DNA of 64,000 nt from contig NC_083562.1 of NCBI RefSeq assembly GCF_019925205.1, forward strand, positions 28,768,001 to 28,832,000, written 5' to 3'. A program made the position numbers and the translations under genes. Source of the DNA: Metopolophium dirhodum (lineage: Eukaryota > Arthropoda > Insecta > Hemiptera > Aphididae). The notes beneath the pieces are model-generated. The model did no database searches. It was given only the letters and a program-made list of their open reading frames with translations, and was not told the DNA's origin. Below are positions 49,010 to 62,159 of this stretch, piece by piece. Position 1 is the first letter of the stretch. Each line of letters begins with the position of its first letter.

Positions 49010-52000
49010 CCATATGTAAATCAAATATATATTAATAATTAATGGCCTAGTAGCTGATGTTTTTATGTTCAATAAAAAAAATATATATATATACGTAATA
49101 TATAATATTCCTAAACGAGTATCTAGTACTAAAAATGATCTAACTACCGTGATAACAAGTATAACACGTCAAACGAATAATAATAATATACGCATTATAA
49201 TACTAATTATATCACGAACAAATCTAATTAAAAGCAATTTATCATTATTATTTTTTTATCACACGTGATATGTCCACGCGTATTATTCTTTCAATTTCTC
49301 AGCCAATAAAATTACCTATATGTTTAACTTCTCGATGATAAATTCAGACGAATAATATACGTTTGTATACATATACCTAATATATATAATCTGTTTTTAT
49401 AAAATATTAGCGTCTTTAAATTTAATGATAGGGTGATGAAATAATACCAACGCGCTTAGAGATTCGTTTTATTTTTAATAAAAGGTTTTATGATGAAACT
49501 ATATTATACGACAAAGAAAAGTCAACTGCTGGTGCTTCAATGTCGGGATTTCTAAATAATATTTTGTTGACAACGCACATAGTGAGCACCAAATATTTTC
49601 AATCCCACACAGTTTCTTCACACATAAAAATAGTTTTCAAAATTCTTTTCGTTTTCTGTATTGAAAAAAAATAACCAAGTGTTGTCGAACAAAGTACAAT
49701 ATTTACACGCAGTTGTAGCCGTCACTGTCGATAATAATATTAAGTATTGAGTATAAAATATGCTAAATGTTCGACTAAGCGAATTTCAACCATATCGATA
49801 TTATTGGTTATATTTAATAACAAACTGTACTAAATTTTGCATTGGTTAAAATAAAAAAACACGAAAACAAAATATTATTCGTGTGGTCATGGCGCGGTTG
49901 TGACAGAAAACCATCGTAAACGTGCTCCGATCGCCAATAATACGCGTAAACAGAGTTATTAATATTACAGAAAAACGTTCGAACAATTAAAAAAAAAATT
50001 AGAAAAAAATTACTAGAGTAATTCAAATGCAAAACTATGACGTAAACTTAACATTTTTATGACGACTTACAAAAAACGCAACAACATAAAAAATATATTG
50101 CGTATTATTCGTGACGAACGGCCAACATAGGAGATTTAACGAGATGATTATTGCTGCAACTACATTCAAAAATCGACAAAAATAAATAAAATACATTAAA
50201 TTGGTAAAACTTAGGTTTGACGTACGCGGACCATACATACAGTAGATATATAGCTGATGTTTCGCATAATAATTTATATAAGTCGGTCGACAGATGCCAA
50301 ACAAACGTACATGTACCGTCCGTCATCTTAAATGATAATATTAAACGGTACACGGTCAAAATGTTGGCTTGAAAAACTAGTATAATATACCTAACTGCAA
50401 AACAATATTAGTAGGTGGGCTGATATTTATATTATTTTATTGGTATGTGTTTATTCATAAAAGTCCTTTTAAAAATGTGATCAGTATCATCACTAAAAAT
50501 CACCTCATATTGATACACATAGGTAATCTATTTTTTATTTTCTATATTTTTTCATATTTAAAAATATATAAACACGAACGTTTCATGTGTTATATAACAT
50601 ATATATATTATATATATATCAATGAAAGTAGTGTTAAATGCTTGATTCTACGTCAAATTACGTTCTTATAGTTACAATTTCATGTAACCAGTGATTTTTT
50701 CTTTAACGTAAAATATTTAAAAATGCTGTAGATGTAATTTAAATTAAAAGTAATAGTAGCAAAAAAAATATTTAGGTAAATTTAATCTTTTTTTAAATTT
50801 GTTTTAACGTTAGGTATAAGATGTTTATCTTTCTGTTAGTATGGAATTTATTGGTAGTTTATATATTTTATTGAATATTTTAACACAAATAATTGCAAAT
50901 TAAATATTTTACTATTTTATACATCATACCCCTAAGTATTCGTTTTTAGGTTTTTGAGCATAATTATTAATTATGTTTAGAACATCGCATACCCCAGCTG
51001 TGTGTCCAACCGTTGGTCCGTTAATTATCAGTACATAATAGTTACGATTATTGATATTAATTTTTCCATTTTAATATAAGTATTCACAAAAAACTAGAAA
51101 TACACTTCACTAGAGTCTTATTCATTTAAATATTTTAATACTATAGTCTACAGTTGAACGAATAAATAGTTTAATAACGGTTCTATTCAAAATAAATGTA
51201 AAATAGCCAGTATAAAAAATATTAAAATATGACTAGGTAATTAAAATAGACCCATACTAGCCAATATTAAAAATTAGACACGAAAAGATAAAGGTTGTTA
51301 AATATGGAGTATGGAATTTTATTGTAGTTTATTATTTCGTTGTATTATAAAATACACTTAGAAACGCTCGCAGTGAACTTGTTTACATATGACATAATAT
51401 CGTCCTATATCATTATAATATATTAGTGTTTTATTATATTACCCATATCATAATTAATAGAGTTTTCGTCAATCGCATAATAAATCTGACTGTGTAATCA
51501 CAATATGGCGGTCCAAAAAATTAACAAAACGCAGCTGAACATAAAAAAAATATAATATGTTATAACTAAAGAAACGAGTAAACGACAATATGGGATCAAA
51601 CGTTTGCAAACATAATAATAGGTAGACTGTTAACGTTTTTCATCACTTAACCGAAATCAATATTTATGATTCATGATTCTCTTTTGAATTATCGTTTATT
51701 CAAATCAATCCTATTTCACGAGCTTCGATCGCTAATTTAATTTAATATTGTAAACACACTGCAGCAGTCTAACATAATAATAATAAAATATATGTTTTTT
51801 TCTTTCTATAATATCATTAATACTTATTTGTTAATATGCACTCTCATTTTCTCTCTCTATAAATCTAGTTTTTAAGTCTTGACGTTTTATTGCTTTTTTT
51901 TTGGAATTTATTATCCGTCAAAGCGAACATCGTATATACACTATGCACGATAATTGATCGCAATACGTCACGTAACAATATTTTTCAGTGGTCCATATAT

Positions 52001-53930
52001 ATATTTTACGACGTCTTTAAACGGCTGTTAGACGAATTCGAAACATCAATTATTTATATCCCCGGCAACGATACCGTTTCTATTTTCAAACATATTGGCT
52101 ATTTCACTCTCCGCAAAACCACCTACTTACATAATATTTAGCCCATAAACAACGATTATATTATCTACCTATGATAATACCATTTTTTTATATTTTATAA
52201 ACTTGAGCCCCGGTAATGAAAAAAATAAACGTAATAAAAATATTTACGCCTGACATGCATATGGAATAAAAACTCAATAACTATGTCGAATTGATCAAAT
52301 TGCATAATAATATATAAATATTATACTATAACATAATAGTGTTGAGATATTTGGATATATTGTTTTATAGTGGCGAGCATCGAATCGAGATCCAAAAATG
52401 TAAATCTACGAGTTACGACAACTGAGCGAATACGTATTATGTGAATGTGTGTGTGTGTGTGTGGTAGTGGTGGTGGTGGTGGTGGTGATGAAGTGTTAAC
52501 TATTATTTTAAAATTAATATCGCTCAATAAATTTGCATAACATATAATGACATATCGTACATTTTAAAGTTTCCCTTATTATTATAAGTGATAACGATAA
52601 TATCTAACTACCTATTATATCTTCTGTATACATAAATGAAAATGTCCTGACTACGTCAGTCAACGTAGAGCCAAGACTATGATAATTAGAGACTTGGAAA
52701 TTTCATGGTATCTTCGTACCAAAAGTATGGGCTAACACAGGGATTCCGTTTTGGTGAACTGAAATCGAATATGCTTTTGTATAAATATTATATGTTTGCC
52801 ATTGGTTAAAGTAAACGAAATAAAAAGTAAAAATTAAAAAAATATTGGATTAAAATTGAATAGAACAATAAACAAATAGTGGGTATTTAGTAAAATTGCT
52901 CGTAGGTATTCATAAATTGTGAAAAGTAAATATTTTCAAAAAGTATTGATTATACCTAAATGTGTATTACTGTTTACAAATACTATGTTTCAATAAACAT
53001 AAAATCAATAATTTATGAAAATATTCACTTGCCGCAATTTATGAATGTGGGTCAAACTTTATTAGAAAATTTAAAAATTAATGTTGGTTCAAATACTACT
53101 AATACACTTACTGATACTATGATAGTTTTATTATAATTTAATAAAACACAGTAATTGTAAACAGTGGTATTGTCAACTCTTAAAATCATAAACTATTATG
53201 AACACAATAAATATTAATATGATTATTTTTATGATTTGCAACTTCTTAATTCTGGACAATACCTATATTGGTTATGTAAATACATAAACACAGACTACTA
53301 ATCTAAAAAATATTATATTAACCCTCAACAAGAATCGGTATCAAGTTTTTTGTGCTTATATCAAAAATATATCAAGAATTATTAAGAATTGGCAAATCAT
53401 ATAAGAGTAATCATTAATAAAGAATTATAATTGAAGGGCTCACTGCAAGTCTGCAGCAACCAGGCAACTCTACTTTTGACAATTGTTCAGGAGAAGTAAG
53501 AATGGATTTAGCCAATAGAAAATTAAAAAAAATAATGTAATTTAATAACAAACAATGATATTGAGTAGTACACACATATTTTTGTCATATTATAATCATA
53601 TCTCAATATATGTCTTTTCTAGTATATATTTTATGTCTTGAAGTTTGAAAGATGTGGACTAGACACGAGTCTTGCTCATAAAATGTAAATGTATATTTAA
53701 GTATTTACTTAATATTAAGAAAAAAAATAATAATGACTTAAAACCAGTAACCAGCATAAGTGATGTACAACACGAATAATATTGAATTATTGAATAATGC
53801 TTTGAACTGGTTTTAACAACATGGAGTATAATAATACTGTTCATGTTTATTATTTTGGCATGGACTTCCATGACTTTTTGATCAGAAAATATATAGAAAA
53901 TATATAATACCAATATTATATTAGCTGCAA
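49010..53930. other. Intergenic AT-rich DNA
   Basis: No gene confidently recognised. It contains a GT then GGT repeat (52.45-52.49 kb) and an 83-codon open stretch at 51.89-52.14 kb that lacks an ATG. Confidence 0.55.
52447..52490. repeat. (GT)n-(GGT)n compound microsatellite
   Basis: GT repeats followed by about seven GGT units. The complement encodes a false poly-Pro frame. Confidence 0.92.
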
Positions 53931-53939
53931 AAACCAGGA

Positions 53940-54260
53940 ACTACCTTGTTTGGACCATAAAATATTAAACTACAAAAAAATAGGTAAGTCCATTTGCACG
54001 TTATCTCCGTAAACAGCAATTGGACATACCTTGTTTTTGAACAGCATTAACCATTAAGATATTATGGCGCATTCGAAACAATAAAAAAATGATTTTCAAG
54101 AAAAGTGGACTAGTCTTGCTGTTGCATTTGCGTTGTAGTTATTGTTCTAGCTGTTATATTCATGCGAGTTTGTATCATATATTTCAACTGAAGCAAAACA
54201 GAAAACGATAGAAATATATAGATTATTTTTAACACGGGCAAGGTCGGGTAATACGGCTAG
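53940..54260 (+). mobile_element. Helitron-like element, 3' end
   Basis: The end reads ACACGGGCAAGGTCGGGTAA then TACGGCTAG followed by host T. Helitrons end in CTRR and insert before T. A small GC-rich potential hairpin precedes the end, as expected. ATATTTCAACTGAAGCAAAAC just upstream recurs at 25.83 kb. The 5' end was not located, so the start coordinate is approximate. There is no Rep/helicase coding sequence, so it is non-autonomous. Confidence 0.6.
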
Positions 54261-54764
54261 TATTATATAAATAAAGAGTACACCCTAACAAACTATAACT
54301 ATAATATGTTGGAATAATTTATTTTAGAGCATTAATTATTTATTGTCCGTAGTTACTGTAAGTAAATAGTTACAAACGATTGAATTAGGATTTTACAACA
54401 ATTCTATTAAAAAAAAAAAAAAAAAAATACACTATAATATCTATAAATTATTAATATAATAATATATTAATGTTCTCAAATTCCTTAGGGATACAGAACT
54501 TCTTAATACAATTTAGTAATGTATTCATATAATATTACAAATTTAGAATGCATACACCTATAATGTATTTCTATTAATTTTATATGTCTCTTTTTTTTAT
54601 CCCTCTCTATTATTTTAGTTATAAGGTTCTACCTAATGTAACAATAATGTTAAATATATTGTAGCCAATGGCCTAAGTCACCGGGGCAGTTATTATCAAT
54701 AAAAAAATAATAAATAAATAAATATACAAATTAACGTTTCCTTATTTGTCCTCCATAGACTCAA

Positions 54765-55215
54765 AATCAACTGGACCATTTTCAATAAAAATAATGTCAA
54801 TAGATAGTCGGCTAATTCAGATATTCTTATAGTGTGGTAAATATTTAAAATCCACAGTTTTTGACCACATATCATTTGGGATCCCGGACAATTAGTAAGG
54901 TATACTATAGTATTAGAATATAAGCCATCGGTAACAGCTATTATAATATAAAAGGCAAATTGTATGGCTGAGTCTTAAAAAGTAACCAACAAATACCCGA
55001 CCGATTTTGACTGTAGAAGGAAGAAAAGGAATGTTTAGATAATAGATTTTACAACTATTTTAGGGTGGCTATTGATCGCTATTAATAATATTAAAATTTA
55101 CCAATCTTTTTGCGATTGGTTGTAGGTAAGTAAACTACGTTACTTATCACCGTCCTTTTCTGGTGGATTTCCCATCTCTGATTCAGTTATCTCCGGGAAA
55201 ATCATTGAATAAAAC
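54765..55215. mobile_element. Helitron-like dispersed repeat, copy B
   Basis: It starts with CAACTGGACCATTTTCAATA and continues with the same ordered landmarks as 25.98-26.34 kb (CGGTAACAG, GGCAAATTGTATGGCTGAG, ACCGTCC...GGTGGATTTCC, CATCTC). It ends about 320 bp before the ATG of the plus-strand gene. Confidence 0.6.
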
Positions 55216-55284
55216 TAAAATCATTATGTAAATCAAACAGCTGCAAATATGCTCCTCAAACACGTTAGCGCGCGGCGGCATACA

Positions 55285-55315
<31 letters not shown>
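55285..55315. repeat. (TTA)n microsatellite
   Basis: About ten ATT/TTA units directly upstream of a TTCAGTA string (55314-55320), which resembles the arthropod initiator TCAGT. This is a possible start region for the plus-strand gene. Confidence 0.92.
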
Positions 55316-55318
<3 letters not shown>

Positions 55319-55394
55319 TAGGTATGTCGATGTAGTTCAACCTGAATATTATATTGTCTTTCGCAGAAAACTGCCATCTTACGCGCAAAAACGA

Positions 55395-55489
55395 GGAGGC
55401 TTTCTGATGACTAGGAGGCTTGCTGATGACTAGGAGGACTTCTGACGACGAGGAGGACTGCTGACGACGACGAAGGCTGTTGACGACGA
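55395..55489 (+). repeat. 19-bp tandem repeat, five copies, in the leader of the plus-strand gene
   Basis: Units run at 55395, 55414, 55433, 55452 and 55471. They are variants of GGAGGMTTBCTGATGACTA, changing to GGAGGACTKCTGACGACGA. Further degenerate units continue to about 55530. The period is not a multiple of three and each unit carries TGA or TAG, so the block cannot be read through in any single frame and marks non-coding leader. The in-frame stop at 55462 fixes the 5' limit of the main frame. Confidence 0.85.
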
Positions 55490-55536
55490 GAAGGGCTGCT
55501 GAGACGGCGACGAGAGGGCTGCAGCTGACGACAAAG

Positions 55537-55897
55537 ATGGCGGCCGAGGAAAACGGCCTGCTGTACAACAAGGCCCGGTCGGCGTCCATATGCGCGTTCG
55601 GTTTCCCACCTGGCAGCACCGAATACCTGTTGGCCTGTGCCAAGGCGGCCGCGTCCACGCCTCCGCCTCACAGGCACGTAGGCGGCGCGGCCGCCATAGC
55701 GGCCGCCGAGGACAACAAGCGACGTCGACCGGCCGTTCGGTCGCAGAGCGCCCGGACCAGCGGTGGCCGGTCGATCCGGAAAAAGGCACTGGTGGCCGCG
55801 GCCGTGGGAGCCCAGCACGGTCAACATCTCAGCGACAGCAGGTCGAGCGTCCGTAGTGGTTACAGCGACCCAAGGCTCCATGAGTCTTCGCCCCAAG
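55537..55897 (+). CDS. First coding exon of a basic Ser/Ala-rich protein (possible insect RGK-type GTPase)
   Basis: The exon starts at ATG 55537 in a good context (AAAGATGG), with an in-frame stop upstream at 55462. It encodes 120 residues plus one base and ends at a CAAG|GTAATG donor. The protein begins MAAEENGLLYNKARSASICA. It has an Ala/Pro-rich middle, a basic patch (DNKRRRPAVRSQSAR, residues about 70-85), an RSIRKKALVAAAVGAQ segment and a Ser-rich end (DSRSSVRSGYSDPRLHESSP). High GC, clean codon use and strict phase match with the exon at 63246 support it as real. No catalytic domain is in view, and the N-terminal part is not diagnostic of a family. Overlapping minus-strand frames in the same interval are judged to be shadows. 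Confidence 0.8.
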
Positions 55898-58328
55898 GTA
55901 ATGATAAGATGTAATATTATTATAAAGACTTAACGACCTTTTTATTGACGTACACGGTGCACTACACTCTGCCTATAATTTCCTACGAGTTCCTGGGCCA
56001 CAACTAACATTCAGTGTTCTTTTCAAAATGCCAATTTACAATATTTGGCTATCGAACCAATATAGTTACCTACTACTGTACTAGTGAACATTCTGAAATT
56101 AAAAAAATATATTAAAAAATTATATCAAGGGTTCAACGTAACCGCATTTTACTATGGTGTTTCCATCATAACATGTATAAATGAACGTTCAACACTTCCA
56201 ATTTTCAAACGAGAACCAACCCTTTTTTTCTGTAAATGATTTAGTGGATATTTCTTTTGAAATTGTTGATTTACCTATAGTTCAAAAGTCAAGTAAGTAG
56301 TTTCTCAGTTATTGAAATAATTATACTAGGTGAGCAAAATATGCTTTAAAAATCACAACAAATATAGGTAAGTATTTAGGTAGGTAAACTGTATGTATTT
56401 ACATATATTGTTATTACGATTATTTACAAATTATATTATTATATTTCGACCATATTTACAAATCATAAACGTTGATACATTAATATTAGTAACCAAAACG
56501 TTTTAATCACAGCACCCATATTATCCAAACCCATTACCACGGACTTACTATCCTCACTTCTTACAGTACACAAAATTAAATAACTCAAAATCTACTTAGA
56601 TTTACATACGTTAACATTTTCAAAAAAATTATCGGATAAATAATTTATAGTAGGAAGGTTGAAGGATAGTTATAATTTAAAACAAAAATTCGTATATGCA
56701 CAGTAAGGTCCTTAAGTAGTATACACAAGAATTTTAAAATATTATGTTCTTTAAGTATAATATTTAAAAATGTTAAAAATCAGATTTTGAATAACTGCAT
56801 TATTAAAGGGAAAAGGGGTTAGTATGCTTACAAGCATGATGAATCACCCTGTATTTTAACATAACACACGCCTGCATGATACAATAGTCGTAAAAACTCT
56901 GCGAGGTTATATTATAACTACCTACTGTTGGGCCGTCATCGCGTGTTTATAAAATATAATATAATATAATACACGTGTGTACAATAATATGCGTCGTAGA
57001 AATAGAATATCGGCCGAGAGACTTTGGCAGAGTCTGCGAAATCGGTAGGTGGAAAAGCGATTTTATTCATACTTATATTATGATAATGCCCCGTGCGGGT
57101 CGTAAAATATTATACTTCCGCTCACGAGAATAATCCGCCGAACTCGCTACTATTAAACACACATAGAAGAGTGTAATATAATATATATAATGTTATACGA
57201 CCAGTAGCGAAAAACTATCAGCAGCACATGAGTAGAAGAAGTCGTGCATATTTCATTGGTTTGATGCGCATTATCCCCGTCGGTAGCATGAAAACCGTCA
57301 GCAGGAAAAGTATGATAATATGTCAAAGAAAATACGCGTTTGTCAAATCCCCGTTTTGTTTGTGAAAACGCCTGTTGCTCCGGCACGTTTAAGTACTCAA
57401 ATTTACACGGACTTCGGTGGAAAGTCAGTTCTTTATCGAAACCATCCGATAAGCGCCAGTGGAGTTTTTTACTCCATTCTCCACCAACACACCCTATCCT
57501 CGTTGACGTTTAAGATTGTTTTGCAGTCCAACAGACGATAAAAACGTTCGCATATAATTTACTCGCCGTGCTAGCAGTCGTCGTTGTTTTAATTTCGTAT
57601 GCATTCGTCCAAAAACACGTAAAAAGACGTTAAGGAAAGTCACTCCACACATGCGAATTCCGGTTTTCGGATATGCGTTATTTTTTTTTTTTCATTTTCT
57701 CTCATAGATTCGGACGATTACGCTCGACGGGTTTTTGGCACGCAAAAACCCGGTTTTTATTTCTCCGCAATGACTGAGTTTTTAATTTTTTCTCGAGCGA
57801 CAATATTATAGTAGGTAAGACGTTTTATAGCCCCACGTCAGTCGTACAACTAGTATAATATATTTATTAAATATAACACTGCAGGCTGCAGCTACGTGTA
57901 TATTATATGCGAGACGTAAACATCGGGTTCATAAAAATCGTTATTATCTTTGTAGCGACGCCAATACGAAGACTGCTATATAATACGCATAATACATTAT
58001 AATGTAATGCGTGTAAGAGTTATAGTTACGATGTAAGCGAATATAATATGTTAGTATAATAATTATTTTATTTTTAAACTTTTGGTTTTTTTTTTATAAT
58101 TTGACGATTTTAAATTGTTGCATATAAACGTGCAAACACAACGTTTTGGCATTTTGCGAAAAGTTTCAGAGACAACAGTATATGAATGATATTATTACCA
58201 CGTATGACCCAAAACAAATTATCGTTCGTCTTGCAAAGTACAATTCGGTCTACGATGTATGAATTATCTACAACTTCTAATTCATCCGAACGATTTCTGA
58301 CAATGTTATATGATTGTAATCTGCATAC

Positions 58329-58702
58329 CAGTGCCGGATCTAAGTCTCGAAAGATCGGGGTGTAACAACTAATACTGGAAACCCCTTAAAAAATTGATAT
58401 TTATAAGTCATCTGATACCTACATTAATTATATTTTTTTTTAGTATTTCATACAAGTGAAAATGGATTTAAAAAATAAAACATTTCAAATAGTTAGATAC
58501 CTTTGGGTCATGTCAGGTAGGGATACAACTGTGTCAATAGCAGTTTAAAATTGACGGGTGTGGGTAATTTCTCGAGTTACTTTTCTTCTTGACCATTATT
58601 CAATATTCCTAATATTTTATCACTTTACAAAGTTAGAAAAACCAGGTCCCTAACTTGAGGGCCCGGTGCATCGCACCCCCTCCCCCCCAATTTCTGGCAC
58701 TG
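58329..58702. mobile_element. hAT-like MITE (374 bp)
   Basis: The ends CAGTGCCGGA and (inverted) CAGTGCCAGA match at 9 of 10 bases and fit the hAT terminal form YARNG. Left flank CTGCATAC and right flank CTGCACAC, two bases beyond the end, match at 7 of 8 and fit the nTnnnnAn target pattern. The extra AG makes the boundary slightly uncertain. Non-coding. Confidence 0.6.
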
Positions 58703-59570
58703 AGCTGCACACAGTTTATTGAAGCACATGATGCTTCTGTAGACGTTGCTATTTAAAAATCAAACGATAACAGTGGCTTAATACTAACAATACCCAAGAT
58801 GAGAAAAAATAAAATGTTAAAATTATATTATGCGAGTATCTTAAATTTTCCAAAAGAGACTTTCGAAATCAGTTAACTGCAGTGCCGTCGGTGCCGGGTT
58901 TTCCAATTTTCAGCAATTCTATAAAATGTTCTATGAAATATTTTATATTTTAGTTGCTACCTTAATTATATATACTTTTCCACTAATCAACTGCTCGATA
59001 CATATTTAGAGGGGGAGGGGGGATTAATGCGGAATATTATTTCAACAAAAATGACTTCATGGGAAAAACTTTCACGTCTCGCCCAATTGATGTAATGATA
59101 TATCGAATTATGATAATTTTTTTTTTATTTAAAAGATAAAAATATTTTTCAGGCCCGAATTTGTATTTTACTTTAAATGGAGGTAGAAAAATGCGTTTGA
59201 AAAATAACAAAAACGGTGCATTATTCAAATATATATTTTAAACTTCTATAATTATAATTTGGAAAATCGGGCTTTGATCCGACCTGAAAAATGTTTTATC
59301 TTTTTAAATAAAAAAAAAAATTTTAAACTCTGACTGTTTTACAGGACGTAAGAGTTTTTCTCTAAGACATGTTTTTTTTATTAAAAACGCACTGACTTCG
59401 ACGTCCTTAAACTACAGTTTTAAAATACGATCCCAACGTAATAGTGATGTTTTTTTTTTATTTATAAAATCTCAATAATATGTCTCTTTATCTTAGGTAT
59501 TATAAGCTCATACAAAGTAACACGCTTCATAATTATTTCTACTACAATATTCTGAAAAGTTGTTAAATAC

Positions 59571-60156
59571 CAGTCTTGTAAAGTAGGTGCTTGAGAAAAA
59601 ACTGAAGAATTTATTGTAAATGTATTCAAATACTTTTTAAGTACCTACTCAAATATGGATTTTAAATACTTTCTCAAAGTATCAATATTTAAAATCAAAT
59701 ACTAATTTTTAATTTTTTTTTTCTTTCATATTTTAATCTTAATCAAGTATAATAAAAAAAAAAATAAAGAGTGTAGAATATAATATTTGTGATAATAATT
59801 AATAATATTATATTATAATGGTATATAATATATATTATACTCAACGGAAATTCAAATAAATAGACTAAGAAAACAAATTAGCAATTTATAGTTACACCAA
59901 AATAAATTATGTTGTAGAATGCTCTATAAAATTACGTAAAGCATGGAAATGCTAAAAAAAAATCAATCCGGTTGATATATAAGGTTAGGTTAGGATAAAA
60001 GAAAATGTTTATAAAAAACGTAAAACTATTTTAAAGTATCTATAAATACATTTAAAAGCTTACTTTTATTTCCGAGTAGGTATCAAATACGTTTTATAAA
60101 TACTCTTAAAAATAAGGGTAGTTGAATTCTTTTAAAAAGTATCTTTTACAAGACTG
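59571..60156. mobile_element. hAT-type element with perfect 8-bp target duplication (586 bp)
   Basis: It starts CAGTCTTGTAAAG and ends CTTTTACAAGACTG. Flanking both ends is an identical TTAAATAC (59563-59570 and 60157-60164), fitting the hAT pattern nTnnnnAn. The interior near both ends carries stepwise AAATACTTTT / AAGTACCTA repeats in opposite orientation, a layout seen in insect hAT MITEs whose ends read CAGTGTTGTAAAAGTAC. There is no transposase frame. It lies in the intron of the plus-strand gene. Confidence 0.85.
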
Positions 60157-61599
60157 TTAAATACAATATCATAATAATAATATTTTCTGGACAAAAAATC
60201 AGACATCATTCGAGTGCTTTGCAGAACGCATTCCTAAAAAGAGCTTATATAAAATCTCTAAATAAAACGAGGTCTTTAAAAAAAAAAAAATAAGCTTTAT
60301 TCCTCGAAAATCGCGCATGGGGTCGTGATATACACGCATAGTAGTTGATGTTTATGACAGTACACTGCCATTGTGCTTCCATAAAACTTGAGTCCTGTCT
60401 TTTACGTATATAGTCTATAAATACAAAGAACACTGTCTTACATAAATTATATAACATTCGCGTCGCAGTCGTTTCTCAAGACGCAACATTATTACACACA
60501 TACACGTATACCTACCTACGCATCGCTGAGGTCGAACACCCAAAATCATTCAAAATAAGTTCAATTTAGTTGTAATTTGGTATATGTTTCAAACTATTTC
60601 GACCCACGTCCAGTAAGCGGCTCCGATGTGGAGGGACAACACATATACAATAATATTACATCGACATGTATTTTTTTATCAGGTTTTGTGTTTTTACTAT
60701 TTTTTACTTATTCTAGTATATGTTTTGAAGTATTTGTTTTAACTGTTGCCCGTGTTTAATACCTAAATCTTATTTTTTACTTAATTTTTATCGAAGTTGT
60801 TGTTCAAGTTTTAAAAATATTTTTTAATTTACATAGGTGGCAAAAAACTGCTAAATACTTTTTTGAATGAAATAGGTAGTTATTTTAGGGGTATCCCCAC
60901 AAACAACGTGATCTATTACTCTGTCGGTCTAAACTTAAAAACCCTAATCATATGACAAATAAAAACTGTTCATTAAACTAATATAATATTTGATATTTAT
61001 ACATCAACGTGTGTATAAAAAAATATCCATCATCGGCTGCATCCGATTACGGATGAAAAAAAAATAGGTTTAAATAATTACTAAATTTCTATTTATTTTA
61101 GAAAATTAATGAAGTCAAATGAATGGTCCGTCCTGTATATACGTTGTACATAATATTATTATACAACGCGCGCAGCAATTAACAGAAACACGGCCGCCCG
61201 CAGTAGGAGTGGTGATTTACAATGGGAACGTGCCAAAATCGTCGACAACGATTGTTGTTTTTTCGTCGCTGCCGAGCCAAATACGAACGACCGCGCTACT
61301 GATGTACCTCTATATACGACAGCTGCGTGTTGTGTATATCATCAGAACCTACGCGATATTATAGATCGTACACTTATCAGAGGGCGGAAACGGAAGCCAA
61401 AAGCGGTGGTTCCATGGGCGGAGACGGGGGTAAACTAGGCCCCGCCAAATATATTACACTTTGCAACTCCCCCCCCCCACTCACCCCCTTAAACATTTTG
61501 TCGGGTTTTAATAAGACTATATTATCTTTCGGATTTATTTCAGGCAGTTTCCTGATGGCCAAGTCTTTTTTTGAATGTCGATGATTAAAATATGAATTA

Positions 61600-61815
61600 T
61601 AACTTATTTTTTGTCACGCCTGCGCGGATTATTGCATAGATCCCTACGACACCTTTGTCGTGATCGATGAACGTAGAGGCGTGACAAAAAATAGTATGTG
61701 TAGCTCGTGCGGGAAAGAAATTTCAGTCTTGGGCGAAATGCGGCCCTCGCCCGCACCGCAACTGAAATAGCTCACTCCCGCCCTTGCCACACAATATACT
61801 ATTTTGTCACGTCTG
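61600..61815. repeat. Inverted-repeat cluster, copy 1
   Basis: TATTTTTTGTCACGCCT (61604) is inverted as AGGCGTGACAAAAAATA (61677) and again appears direct as ATACTATTTTGTCACG (61796). Inside, AGCTCGTGCGGGAAAG...TTTCAG is inverted as CTGAAATAGCTCACTCCCGC. One strand could fold into a long hairpin. Probably a transposon terminus cluster. Confidence 0.62.
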
Positions 61816-61884
61816 CATCGAAAGTTTAGTTTTTGATGACGGTTGAAGCGCTGGAAAGTGACCTTCTTCCGTCTAACTGGTGAT

Positions 61885-61967
61885 TAAGTGGAAATCCCAA
61901 AAATTGCCGGGTGGTAAAGTGGAAATCCTCAAAAGTGCCGGGCGGTAAAATGGAAATCCCCAAATGT
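61885..61967. repeat. 30-31-bp minisatellite, 2.7 copies
   Basis: The unit TAAAGTGGAAATCCTCAAAA plus GTGCCGGGCGG recurs at 61885, 61915 and 61946, with a few substitutions and a partial third copy. Confidence 0.8.
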
Positions 61968-62159
61968 ACTAAGCGCACATATCACGCGTATCCCTGCACA
62001 ACCATGCACTAAAATCTATACCACGGCCCTTACAAAACATAAACTTTTGGTTAGGCAAGGTTTTTAGATTATAGACTATAATCCATTAACCTTGATTTTA
62101 CGGTACGCATGAAATAAATAAAACCAAATCGTTTCTTTCATGAAATACTGTCTCCGTAG

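Noticed and set aside
55411..55896. 161- and 119-codon minus-strand frames
   Set aside because: They overlap the plus-strand exon, which has a clear ATG, donor and phase-matched partner. The antisense frames are Arg/Ser-rich by-products.
57320..57541. 73-codon frame with an ATG (MSKKIRVCQIPV)
   Set aside because: Intronic, no recognisable domain, and an equally open antisense frame overlaps it. Kept out of the gene list for lack of support.
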